Below, one piece after another: positions 1 through 6,541 of a stretch of DNA of 9,548 bases (position 1 is its first letter; every line of letters begins with the position of its first letter). The notes below the pieces were generated by a model. That model searched no databases. It was not told the DNA's origin and saw nothing but the letters and a program-made list of their open reading frames with translations. The position numbers and the translations under genes were made by a program. This stretch comes from JBGSIZ01 sp041742255 (GTDB taxonomy: Bacteria > Pseudomonadota > Alphaproteobacteria > Rhodobacterales > Rhodobacteraceae): NCBI GenBank assembly GCA_041742255.1, contig JBGSIZ010000339.1:1-9548 (forward strand), read 5' to 3'.

Positions 1-118
1 CCTGCCCGGCCCACCGTCCGCGCGGTTCCGTCACATAGGCGGCGCTATCGCGCCGGGCACCGGGTTGCAACGTCGCGGCCAGGGCTGCGATGAAATCGGG
101 TGTGGCAGGCATCAGCAT
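1..118 (-). CDS. FAD-binding oxidoreductase (GlcD/D2HGDH-like), N-terminal fragment
   Basis: Only the first 39 codons are present; the gene runs off the left edge. The translation begins MLMPATPDFIAALAATL and continues to YVTEPRGRWAGQ. The pattern of an alpha-helical start, then a short 'Y-[LV]-T-[ED]-x-R-G-R-W-x-G' stretch, is what I know from the N-termini of FAD-linked oxidases of the GlcD / D-2-hydroxyglutarate dehydrogenase type, just before the FAD-binding PCMH domain. The domain itself is outside the window, so the substrate cannot be named. The start at 118 has a strong Shine-Dalgarno (AAAGGAG, 127-133) 8 bases upstream; an in-frame ATG two codons later (112) is the only near alternative. 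It follows the MBL-fold gene on the same strand after 58 bases, so it may be the last gene of the run. The identification rests on a short fragment. Confidence 0.6.
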   Translation of the reverse strand, partial: MLMPATPDFIAALAATLQPGARRDSAAYVTEPRGRWAGQ

Positions 119-126
119 CGGGGGGT

Positions 127-133
127 CTCCTTT
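127..133 (-). promoter_or_regulatory. Ribosome binding site of the FAD oxidoreductase gene
   Basis: The minus strand reads AAAGGAG, 8 bases before the ATG at 118. It decides the start of the truncated gene. The rest of the 119-176 gap holds no recognisable terminator or promoter. Confidence 0.75.
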
Positions 134-176
134 GGCCCGATCAACCACGCCACCGGGGGGCGGGTAAAGCCAAAGA

Positions 177-1001
177 TCACTGGGACAGCAGCCGGGGTTC
201 CAGAACCATGACCGTGGGCTGGTCGGGCAAGGTGTCCAGCGACACGATCAGATCGGTCCGGCCCGTCCGTTCGACCGCAAAATCCCCCTGCATCCCGGCC
301 ACAAAGGCATCCAGCGTGCGCCGATCGAACCAATGCATCGGGATGACGACAGACGACCGCAACCGCTGCAAAATCCGGATCATGGTGGGCAGGTCAACCG
401 TCCGCCCCCCGTCCACAGCGGCCATCACCACATCCATCCGGCCAAGGGCGGCATATTGGGCCGGGGTCGGTTCGTGGTGCAAATGCCCAAGGTGGCCAAT
501 GCACAACCCTGCCACCTCGAACACGAAAATTGAATTGGCATCGGGCAAGGCCCCGGCGTCGCCGCTGCGCAGGTCGGTCGTGACGTTGCGCACCAGCATC
601 TCGCCCAGATCAAGGTAATGATCGGCGGGTTTGCCATCGGCCTGCCACCACCCTTCCAGCGGATGGGGAATGGCAGGGTCAACGGACCGGGTGAAATGAG
701 TGCCGTGGGCGTTGTTCATGGTCACCACATCGGGGGTGAACGCCACCGCGCCATAACGGCCCGTGAAATCGGTCATCACCGACAATCCGCCCGTGGTCTG
801 GATCAGGAACATGGCGTGATCCACATAGGAAATCCGGACGGCCTCAGCGGGGACAGGGTCAGTATAGCTGGCCGTATGGATATAGGTCAGGCCGGGGGCG
901 GCTCCGGCCAACGCGATGCAATGGCTGGGCGTGCGGTCCTGCGCCACGGCAACGGTGGGCCATGACAGGATCAGCAACAAGAGGGTCCAGATGCGGGTCA
1001 T
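177..1001 (-). CDS. Exported MBL-fold metallo-hydrolase-like protein
   Basis: This 274-residue protein looks like a secreted member of the UlaG/Lactamase_B_3 branch of the metallo-beta-lactamase fold. Residues 1-20 form a signal peptide (MTR, hydrophobic LLLLILSW core, AVA before QD), so it should act in the periplasm. Fold landmarks in order are YVDHAMFLI (H62), SVMTDFTGRYG (D78), NNAHGTH (H99, H102), IGHLGHLHH (H170, H173) and VVIPMHWF (H223). The last resembles the 'PMHY' end motif of UlaG-like proteins. The usual HxHxDH signature is not intact: H99-G-T-H102 stands in its place and the Asp is absent, so metal content and activity are uncertain. No clear Shine-Dalgarno precedes the ATG, but this start gives a clean signal peptide. 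It lies 55 bases after the acetyltransferase gene and 58 before the FAD oxidoreductase. Substrate unknown. Confidence 0.75.
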   Translation of the reverse strand: MTRIWTLLLLILSWPTVAVAQDRTPSHCIALAGAAPGLTYIHTASYTDPVPAEAVRISYVDHAMFLIQTTGGLSVMTDFTGRYGAVAFTPDVVTMNNAHGTHFTRSVDPAIPHPLEGWWQADGKPADHYLDLGEMLVRNVTTDLRSGDAGALPDANSIFVFEVAGLCIGHLGHLHHEPTPAQYAALGRMDVVMAAVDGGRTVDLPTMIRILQRLRSSVVIPMHWFDRRTLDAFVAGMQGDFAVERTGRTDLIVSLDTLPDQPTVMVLEPRLLSQ

Positions 1002-1056
1002 GGGAAACAGTTAGATCACCCGCGCCCGCCGGCACATCACGCTGTCGTGAACCGGA

Positions 1057-1641
1057 CTATCCCACGTCCGTCTTGCCCCGGCGATCATGGCGCAAATTGG
1101 CATAGAGCACATGGTTGCGCCACCGCCCGTTGATCTGCAGATAACTCTGGGCGACGCCTTCGTATTTGTAGCCACAGCTTTCCAACAATCGGCGAGAGGG
1201 GGCGTTTTCGGGCAAACACCCGGCCTCGATCCGGCTCAAGTCCAGCGCGGTAAAGGCATAGTGGACAACGGCCACCAAGGCTTCGCGCATGTATCCTGCG
1301 CGGGAAAACGGCTCGCCGATCCAATATCCGGCGGTCCCTGCCATGGCTGGACCCCGACGGATATTGTCCAGCGTGATGGCGCCCAGCAGTTGGTTATCCT
1401 CGCGCCGGATCAGGAACAGCGGCACGGCGGTGCCGCCTGATATGGACCGCTGCGCCCAATAAACCCGGTTGGTAAAAGCGCGGCGGGTCAGGTGATCGGC
1501 GGCCCATGTGGGTTCCCATGGCGTCAGAAACGCGCGGTTGTCTTGCCGCAAGGCGGACCATGCCGGATAATCGGCATGAACAGGGGGGCGCAGGCTCAGC
1601 CGTTCGGTCTCAAGCTGGACCTTGCGCCGTCTGCCCAACAT
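1057..1641 (-). CDS. GNAT-family N-acetyltransferase, RimJ-like
   Basis: A 194-residue acetyl-CoA-dependent acetyltransferase of the RimJ/RimL branch, probably modifying a protein N-terminus, classically a ribosomal protein. Visible landmarks are the N-terminal strand VQLETERLSLRPP (8-20), AFLTPWEPTW (37-46) typical of RimJ relatives, motif A GYWIGEPFSRAGYMREAL (105-122) with the R-A-G-Y-M acetyl-CoA loop at 114-118, and motif B IEAGCLPENAPSRRLLESCGY (138-158). It ends IQNGRWRNHVLY-like (IN-GRWRNHVLY, 170-180), as in RimJ. Length matches the family. The ATG shares one base with the M16 peptidase stop (TGATG), so translation is probably coupled; no good Shine-Dalgarno is seen, and a small stem (CAGGC/GCCTG) abuts the junction. 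Cytoplasmic. The exact target cannot be read from sequence. Confidence 0.88.
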   Translation of the reverse strand: MLGRRRKVQLETERLSLRPPVHADYPAWSALRQDNRAFLTPWEPTWAADHLTRRAFTNRVYWAQRSISGGTAVPLFLIRREDNQLLGAITLDNIRRGPAMAGTAGYWIGEPFSRAGYMREALVAVVHYAFTALDLSRIEAGCLPENAPSRRLLESCGYKYEGVAQSYLQINGRWRNHVLYANLRHDRRGKTDVG

Positions 1642-2906
1642 CAGGCGGCAAGCCTGTCGCGCAGGGCCTGCAATGTGGGGGCCAGATCGGCGGGACCATA
1701 CAGGGCCATCGCGGTGCCGGCCCCGCCTGCGGTCTTTTCGGCAAAGGCGCGGACATCGGCGACGGTCACGGCGTCAATCTTTTCAACGGCTTCCTCGACA
1801 GTCGGGATGCGGTCCCAGATTTGCAGCATGCGGGCCAACCGTTCGGCGCGGTTGGACGGGCTTTCAAGACCCATCAACATCCCGGCCTTCATCTGGGCAC
1901 GGGCACGCGCCACCTCGGCCTCGGTCATGTCGTCGGCGGCACGCTTCATCTCGTCGATGGTGACGGTGGCAAGTTCGGCAATCTGTTCGGCACTGGTGCC
2001 GGCATAGATCGTGGTCATACCGGTATCTTCATGGGCACCGGTCTGGGCGAAAATGGTATAGCACAGGCCCCGGTTCTCGCGGATTTCCTGAAACAGACGG
2101 GACGACATACCGCCACCCAAGGCGGTGGAATAAATCTGCGAGGTGAAAATCTCGGGATCGCGGAAATCCGGGCCTTCAATGGCCAGCGCGAAATGAACCT
2201 GTTCCAGCGCCTTGATCTCGCGGTGTTCGGACCCCTGCCACCGGGCAGGGACCACCGGGCGGGGGGTCAGGATGGGGGACAAATGGCCAAACATGGCCTC
2301 GGCCTGCCGGACGATAGCGTCATGGTCCACGGCACCGGCGGCGGCAAGGATCATCTGACCGGGGCCATAATGTTCGGACACAAAGGTTTGCAAATCGGCC
2401 TTGGTAAACGCGCTCACCCGTTCGGCGGGGCCAAGGATGGTGCGGCCCAACGGCTGATCGGGATAGGCGGCCTCTTGCAACCAGTCGAACACGATATCGT
2501 CGGGGGTGTCATGGGCCTGCCCGATTTCCTGCAGGATGACACCGCGCTCGGTCTCGATCTCGTCCTCGTCGAACGTGGGGTTCAACAGGATATCGCCCAC
2601 GATATCCAGACCAAGGGTCACATCCTCTTGCAACACGCGGGCATAATACGCGGTGGCCTCGCGGCTGGTATAGGCGTTGATATAGCCGCCGACATCCTCG
2701 ATCTCCTCGGCAATCTGCAAGGCGGTGCGGCGGGCGGTGCCCTTGAACGCCATATGTTCCAGAAAATGGGCGATGCCGTTCTGTTCAACACGTTCGTTGC
2801 GGCCACCGGCCAGAACCCAGACACCGGCAGATGCCGATTTCAGGCCGGGCATGTGTTCGGTGACGATGCGAAATCCGTTGGACAGGGTATGAAACTGAAT
2901 GGTCAA
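1641..2906 (-). CDS. M16-family zinc peptidase (mitochondrial processing peptidase-like)
   Basis: A 421-residue insulinase-family peptidase. The N-terminal domain carries the inverted zinc motif HFLEH (H47, E50, H51) followed by FKGT, and the third zinc ligand E127 in ETERGVILQEIGQ, 76 residues after H51, as in beta-MPP. GGYINAYTSREATAYYARV (73-91) is the conserved substrate-binding segment. The C-terminal inactive half contains the GGGMSSRLFQEIRE and RGLCY motifs. There is no signal peptide, so it is probably cytoplasmic. The likely role is degradation of peptides; bacterial relatives are close to the ancestor of mitochondrial presequence peptidase, but the physiological substrate is unknown. 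The start codon is TTG, overlapping the thrC stop as TTGA, with GGGAG 11 bases upstream. The next in-frame ATG (codon 19) would cut off the first conserved strand (FHTLSNGFRIVTE), so TTG is preferred. Co-transcribed with thrC and the downstream acetyltransferase. Confidence 0.92.
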   Translation of the reverse strand: MTIQFHTLSNGFRIVTEHMPGLKSASAGVWVLAGGRNERVEQNGIAHFLEHMAFKGTARRTALQIAEEIEDVGGYINAYTSREATAYYARVLQEDVTLGLDIVGDILLNPTFDEDEIETERGVILQEIGQAHDTPDDIVFDWLQEAAYPDQPLGRTILGPAERVSAFTKADLQTFVSEHYGPGQMILAAAGAVDHDAIVRQAEAMFGHLSPILTPRPVVPARWQGSEHREIKALEQVHFALAIEGPDFRDPEIFTSQIYSTALGGGMSSRLFQEIRENRGLCYTIFAQTGAHEDTGMTTIYAGTSAEQIAELATVTIDEMKRAADDMTEAEVARARAQMKAGMLMGLESPSNRAERLARMLQIWDRIPTVEEAVEKIDAVTVADVRAFAEKTAGGAGTAMALYGPADLAPTLQALRDRLAA

Positions 2907-4291
2907 CGCGAACGTCGCTCCCGGATAAGAGTTGTAAGGGCGGTCAGGTCATTGGGAACCCGGGTCACCCGTTCTGGGCGTTCATACAGGTCCGCCATGC
3001 GCGGGGGAAGAGGGGGGCGCACCCCCGTCGCCTGTTCCACGGCGTCTGGAAACTTGGCCGGGTGGGCGGTGGCAAGGGTGATCATCGGAACCGGACCCAG
3101 ACGGGGTTCGGCCACATGGACACCCACGGCGGAATGGGGGCACAGCAATTCGCCGGTCTGGGCAAGGGTCCGGGTGATGGTGGCCAGCGTCTCGTCCTCG
3201 GACGCGCGGCCACTGTCGAACTGGGCGCGCAACCACTCGATTGCACCTTGGCTGACGGTGAACCCGCCGTTGTCGCGCAGATCGGCCATCTGGGCGGTCA
3301 CGACTGCCCCGTCGCGGCCATAGGCGTCAAACAATGCGCGTTCAAAATTCGACGACACTTGAATATCCATCGACGGGCTGATGGTCGGGGTGACGCCGTC
3401 CTTGGTCTGAACCCCGGTTTGCAGGGTGCGGTGCAGAATGTCGTTCTGGTTGGTGGCCACGACCAGACGGTCAATCGGCAAACCCATCCGCTTGGCAATG
3501 TAGCCCGCGAAAATATCGCCAAAATTGCCAGTGGGGACGGTGAACGACACCGGGCGATGCGGCGCACCTACGGTAACGGCGGCGGTAAAGTAATACACCA
3601 CCTGCGCCAGAACGCGGCCCCAGTTGATGCTGTTGACCCCCGCCAGCGCAACCTCGTCGCGAAAGGCGAAATCGTTGAACATGTCCTTCAGGGCGGCCTG
3701 ACAATCGTCAAAATCACCATCCATGGCAAGGGCATGCACATTGGCTTCGGTCGGGGTGGTCATCTGACGGCGCTGAACCTCGGACACGCGGCCATGCGGA
3801 AACAGGATGAACACATCAACATTGGCCAACCCGCGAAACGCCTCGATGGCGGCGGACCCGGTGTCGCCACTGGTGGCGCCCACAATCGTGATCCGCTTGC
3901 CCGACCGGGTCAGGGACGCCTGAAACATCTGACCGATGATCTGCATGGCGAAATCCTTGAACGCCAGCGTGGGACCGTGAAACAGTTCCAGCAGAAAATG
4001 GTTCGGGGCCAGTTGGACCAACGGCGCGCGGGCGGCATGGCCGAACCCGGCATAGGCGCGGTCGATCAGATCGCGGAATTCGGCATCGGCAAAGGTGTCG
4101 CCGATGAACGGGCGCATCACAGCATAGGCCACGTCCTCATACGATTGACCGGCCATCGCGGCAATCTGATCGGGGGTCAGGGTCGGAATGGTTTCGGGGA
4201 CATACAGACCGCCATCGCGGGCCAGCCCGGTCATCATCGCCTCTTCGAACGTCAGGATCGGGGCCTGCCCTCGGGTCGAGATATAGCGCAT
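2903..4291 (-). CDS. thrC: Threonine synthase
   Basis: This 462-residue PLP enzyme converts O-phospho-L-homoserine to L-threonine, the last step of threonine biosynthesis, in the cytoplasm. It opens with MRYISTRGQAP and GLARDGGLYVPE (22-33), hallmarks of the Thr_synth N-terminal domain. The PLP lysine is K112 in LFHGPTLAFKDFAMQ. The phosphate-binding and active-site loops VGATSGDTGSAAIEAF (137-152) and VPTGNFGDIFAGY are intact. Length fits the longer class typical of Proteobacteria (about 430-465). The frame extends upstream into surf1, but the ATG at 4291 is the real start: AGAAGGA (4301-4307) lies 9 bases before it and conservation begins there. It sits 5 bases after the surf1 stop and overlaps the M16 gene by four bases, so it reads as part of the oxidase-assembly transcript although its pathway is unrelated. 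I see no leader-peptide attenuator. Confidence 0.97.
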   Translation of the reverse strand: MRYISTRGQAPILTFEEAMMTGLARDGGLYVPETIPTLTPDQIAAMAGQSYEDVAYAVMRPFIGDTFADAEFRDLIDRAYAGFGHAARAPLVQLAPNHFLLELFHGPTLAFKDFAMQIIGQMFQASLTRSGKRITIVGATSGDTGSAAIEAFRGLANVDVFILFPHGRVSEVQRRQMTTPTEANVHALAMDGDFDDCQAALKDMFNDFAFRDEVALAGVNSINWGRVLAQVVYYFTAAVTVGAPHRPVSFTVPTGNFGDIFAGYIAKRMGLPIDRLVVATNQNDILHRTLQTGVQTKDGVTPTISPSMDIQVSSNFERALFDAYGRDGAVVTAQMADLRDNGGFTVSQGAIEWLRAQFDSGRASEDETLATITRTLAQTGELLCPHSAVGVHVAEPRLGPVPMITLATAHPAKFPDAVEQATGVRPPLPPRMADLYERPERVTRVPNDLTALTTLIRERRSR

Positions 4292-4296
4292 CGCGG

Positions 4297-4995
4297 TCAA
4301 TCCTTCTGGCGCGGGGTGCGGGGGTTTTGGCGCAACGTGCGGGCAATCAGAACGGCGCTCATGATCGCCCACACGGCGGCCAGCAAAAACCATGTGACAG
4401 CATAGCCTTGGTGGTCGTTCTTGATGCCCTGAATGTCAACGGGCACCGGGGTCAGACGGGGATCATATTGGGACGCGGCGCGCAACACCACCAACACCGG
4501 ATCAGTGCCCAGATGGGCGGCGATCGCGGGCAGGTCGCGGGCGAACCAGATGTTGCGCTCCAGATCGGGGGCGGGGGTGGACGGGGATTTGTCATCGGGC
4601 CACAGCAGGTTGCCCTCAACCACGATGTTTGCGGTCACTGGGGGCACATCCTTGGCCTCCAGTTTCAGCAACCCCAGATCCACCAGAATCGTGCGGCCCT
4701 CGTCGGTGACAAAGGCGGACACGACGCGGTATCCGGTCCCGGCGGCGGTGCCGGACGCCAGAACATGCACCTCGGCCCCGGTGGGCGTGCCGGACAGCCG
4801 GACGGCACGGTATTCGTCCACGGCTTCGGTCGGGGTGGCAGGCAATGAAACGGGGGGGGCGGCAATCCGGTCCGAAATCTCGGTCAGGATACCCACTTTC
4901 CAGTCCAGCCGCTGCAACTGCCACACGCCCAGCCACAGCAGAACGCCCACGCCCGACAGGCCCAGAGCGAGCGGAAACAACAGGCGGCGGATCAT
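4297..4995 (-). CDS. surf1: SURF1-family cytochrome c oxidase assembly protein
   Basis: An inner-membrane protein that helps deliver heme a to subunit I of aa3-type cytochrome c oxidase (family knowledge). From the ATG it is 232 residues. It has two membrane helices, one near the N-terminus (FPLALGLSGVGVLLWLGVW) and one near the C-terminus (YAVTWFLLAAVWAIMSAVLIA), with a periplasmic domain between them: the SURF1 plan. Family motifs seen are LGVWQLQRLDWK after helix 1, GTGYRVVSAFVTDEGRTILVD mid-protein, and NDHQGYAVTWF leading into helix 2. The usual 'RG[WF][VI]P' after ILVD is replaced by LGLLK, a modest divergence. Two starts are possible: GTG at 5001, only 3 bases after the Shine-Dalgarno, or ATG at 4995, 9 bases after it. 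Spacing favours the ATG. It is separated from ctaE by 99-105 bases with two hairpins, and from thrC by 5 bases. Confidence 0.93.
   Translation of the reverse strand: MIRRLLFPLALGLSGVGVLLWLGVWQLQRLDWKVGILTEISDRIAAPPVSLPATPTEAVDEYRAVRLSGTPTGAEVHVLASGTAAGTGYRVVSAFVTDEGRTILVDLGLLKLEAKDVPPVTANIVVEGNLLWPDDKSPSTPAPDLERNIWFARDLPAIAAHLGTDPVLVVLRAASQYDPRLTPVPVDIQGIKNDHQGYAVTWFLLAAVWAIMSAVLIARTLRQNPRTPRQKD
4301..4307 (-). promoter_or_regulatory. Ribosome binding site deciding the thrC start
   Basis: The minus strand reads AGAAGGA inside the last codons of surf1, 9 bases before the thrC ATG at 4291. It rules against the 34-codon upstream extension of the thrC frame. Confidence 0.7.
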
Positions 4996-5004
4996 CGGCA
5001 CAGG

Positions 5005-5012
5005 TCCCCTTT
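5005..5012 (-). promoter_or_regulatory. Ribosome binding site of surf1
   Basis: The minus strand reads AAAGGGGA. It is 9 bases from the ATG at 4995 but only 3 from the GTG at 5001, which is why the ATG is chosen. It lies about 9 bases downstream (in transcript terms) of the GC hairpin at 5022-5044. Confidence 0.6.
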
Positions 5013-5021
5013 AATGCCAAA

Positions 5022-5044
5022 CGCGGGGGGTGTGCCCCCCCGCG
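5022..5044 (-). terminator. GC-rich hairpin between ctaE and surf1, possible (partial) terminator
   Basis: A perfect 9-base-pair stem, CGCGGGGGG (5022-5030) with CCCCCCGCG (5036-5044), closes a 5-base loop. On the minus strand (the direction of the operon) it is followed by only three T residues (TTTGGC), so it is a weak or partial intrinsic terminator at best. It could instead be an mRNA-stabilising or processing hairpin that lowers surf1–thrC expression relative to ctaE. The stem is seen directly; its function is inferred. Confidence 0.45.
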
Positions 5045-5060
5045 CGGTCATTTCTCAACA

Positions 5061-5088
5061 GGCGGGGTGGGTCAAGACCCACCTTACC
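5061..5088 (-). repeat. Palindromic intergenic repeat, copy 1
   Basis: The core palindrome on the plus strand is GGTGGGTCAAGACCCACC (5066-5083), an 8-base-pair stem around AA. It begins 12 bases past the ctaE stop. A second copy in the same orientation lies at 7737-7764; over 28 bases they differ at one position (5063 C against 7739 T) and the 25 bases 5064-5088 are identical. The flank TTACC is also conserved, so this is more than a chance stem-loop. It has the look of a REP-like dispersed palindrome. No T-tract follows, so it is not a standard terminator. Confidence 0.75.
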
Positions 5089-5100
5089 GCTGACCCAGAC

Positions 5101-5901
5101 TCACTGGCCCCAAACGTAGATCGACGCGAACAGGAACAGCCAGACCACGTCCACAAAGTGCCAATACCAAGCAGCCGCCTCGAACCCGACGTGATTCTCT
5201 TGGGTAAAGTGGCCGATGTAAACGCGATACAAACACACCGCCAAAAAGATGGTGCCGATGATGACGTGGAACCCGTGGAACCCGGTCGCCATAAAAAACG
5301 ACGCGCCGTAGATGTTGCCAGAAAAGCCAAAGGCGGCGTGGCTGTATTCATACGCCTGAAACGCGGTGAACACGATGCCCAGACCAATGGCAAGCCACAG
5401 GCCCTGCTTCATGTCCTCGCGGTTGTTGTCGTGGACCAAGGCATGGTGGGCCCATGTTGCGGCGGCACCCGAACACAACAGGATCAAGGTGTTGATCAAC
5501 GGCAGGTGCCACGGATCAAAGGTTTCGATGCCAACGGGGGGCCACACACCGTCCACAATCGGGCTCATCTCGCCCATCGGATACAAGGCGTGCTTGAAGA
5601 AGGTCCAGAACCACGCGAGGAAAAACATCACCTCGGACATGATGAAGAAAATGAACCCATAGCGCAGGCCGATTTTGACCACAGGGGTATGGTCGCCCGT
5701 CTGGGCCTCGTGGATGACCTCGGACCACCACGCGAACATGGTATACAAAACGGCGGCCAAACCGATCAGGAACGCATAGGGGCCAGAGCCCTTCATCCAC
5801 AACACCGCGCCAAACAGCATGATGAACGCGCCCACCGATCCGACCAGCGGCCAGATAGAGGGGTGCAGGATGTGGTAATCGTGGTTCTTTGCGTTGGCCA
5901 T
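5101..5901 (-). CDS. ctaE: Cytochrome c oxidase subunit III
   Basis: A 266-residue subunit III of the aa3-type cytochrome c oxidase, an integral inner-membrane protein that stabilises the catalytic core and helps maintain its proton uptake. The sequence is a full-length COX3 with seven predicted membrane helices. It starts HDYHILHPSIWPLVGS and contains YGFIFFIMSEVMFFLAWFW (81-99), with E90 corresponding to the conserved carboxylate of the family. ATGFHGFHVIIGTIFL (205-220) and HVGFEAAAWYWHFVDVVWLFLF (237-258) are the most conserved family motifs and are intact. The ATG at 5901 has AGGGA 9 bases upstream. It lies 37 bases after ctaG on the same strand. Downstream come a palindromic repeat and a GC hairpin before surf1. 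I did not see a DUF983-type small gene after it, which some alphaproteobacteria have there. Confidence 0.98.
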   Translation of the reverse strand: MANAKNHDYHILHPSIWPLVGSVGAFIMLFGAVLWMKGSGPYAFLIGLAAVLYTMFAWWSEVIHEAQTGDHTPVVKIGLRYGFIFFIMSEVMFFLAWFWTFFKHALYPMGEMSPIVDGVWPPVGIETFDPWHLPLINTLILLCSGAAATWAHHALVHDNNREDMKQGLWLAIGLGIVFTAFQAYEYSHAAFGFSGNIYGASFFMATGFHGFHVIIGTIFLAVCLYRVYIGHFTQENHVGFEAAAWYWHFVDVVWLFLFASIYVWGQ

Positions 5902-5938
5902 GTAAGTCGTTCCCTGGTTGTGCCTTGGGTGGCTGGTC

Positions 5939-6541
5939 TTAGTTGGTGTCTATGGCGGCATCAGGGGCGGTTGTCAAAGCCGCCTGTTGCTCGGTCTCGG
6001 GCAAATCAATCTGATAGAACGTATAGCCCAGCGTGATGGTGTGGACATATTTGGCATCGCGGTCGTCCACGATTGCGGCATCCACGAAAAAGCTGACAGG
6101 CATCAGAACGGTTTCACCCGGTTGCAGCACCTGTTCGGTGAAACAGAAACATTCGATCTTGTCGAAATATCCGCCAGCCTCGTAGGGGGTGACATTATAG
6201 GCGGCCTGCCCGGCAACAGGTTTGTCGGTCGGGTTGTGAGCCTCGAAAAAAGCCAGCCCGGTTTCACCGATGCGCAGGGTCATCTCGCTCTGGACGGGTT
6301 TGAACGTCCACGGCATGTCACGGTCCAGCGTGGCGTCAAACCGGACGGTGATGGTGCGGTCCAGAATGATGTCCGACCCGGCCGTGGCCACGCCCGTCTC
6401 ACCGCCAAATCCGGTCACCCGGCAGAACCAGTCGTAGAACGGCACGGACGCCCACGCGAGCGAGGCCATCAGAACAACAACGCCCACGGTCTGGGCAAGG
6501 GTCTTGTCCTTGCCCTCGATCGTTTTGCCGAAAATCTTCAC
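5939..6541 (-). CDS. ctaG: Cytochrome c oxidase assembly protein CtaG (Cox11-type)
   Basis: A 200-residue copper chaperone of the Cox11 family, which delivers copper to the CuB site of oxidase subunit I. One N-terminal membrane helix (about 15-34, AQTVGVVVLMASLAWASVPF) anchors a periplasmic immunoglobulin-like domain. The copper-binding motif ECFCFTEQ is present (C131, C133), as is the conserved cysteine just after the helix (C40 in VPFYDWFCRVTGFGG). MPVSFFVD and THTITLGYTFY-like segments (VHTITLGYTFY) complete the family pattern. The start codon is GTG and overlaps the upstream small gene's stop as GTGA; AGAGG lies 7 bases before it, supporting the assignment and suggesting coupled translation. 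Length and motif set are normal, so the protein should be functional. Its presence implies a heme-copper oxidase with subunit I encoded elsewhere. Confidence 0.97.
   Translation of the reverse strand: MKIFGKTIEGKDKTLAQTVGVVVLMASLAWASVPFYDWFCRVTGFGGETGVATAGSDIILDRTITVRFDATLDRDMPWTFKPVQSEMTLRIGETGLAFFEAHNPTDKPVAGQAAYNVTPYEAGGYFDKIECFCFTEQVLQPGETVLMPVSFFVDAAIVDDRDAKYVHTITLGYTFYQIDLPETEQQAALTTAPDAAIDTN

Noticed and set aside
1029..1055. Stem-loop TCACG-CTGT-CGTGA with outer CCGG/CCGG between the acetyltransferase and MBL genes, considered as a terminator
   Set aside because: The inner stem is only 5 bp, the outer pairing needs an asymmetric bulge, and no T-tract follows on the minus strand; such stems are common in GC-rich DNA.
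1506..3323. A 605-codon plus-strand open frame opposite the M16 and thrC genes
   Set aside because: It is antisense to two well-recognised genes, its translation is low-complexity Gly/His/Gln-rich with no domain, and such long frames arise from codon bias on the other strand of GC-rich genes.
3062..4405. A 447-codon plus-strand open frame opposite thrC
   Set aside because: It is a shadow of thrC with the same Gly/His/Arg-rich composition and no ribosome binding site or recognisable domain.
5494..5503. GTTGATCAAC palindrome resembling half of an FNR-type site
   Set aside because: It lies inside the ctaE coding sequence, lacks the 4-base spacer of an FNR box and is far from any promoter region.
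5014..6036. A 340-codon plus-strand frame opposite ctaE, and similar frames at 5918-6862 and 6607-7905
   Set aside because: All are antisense to clear oxidase genes; their termini run through the palindromic repeats and hairpins, and no protein family is recognisable.
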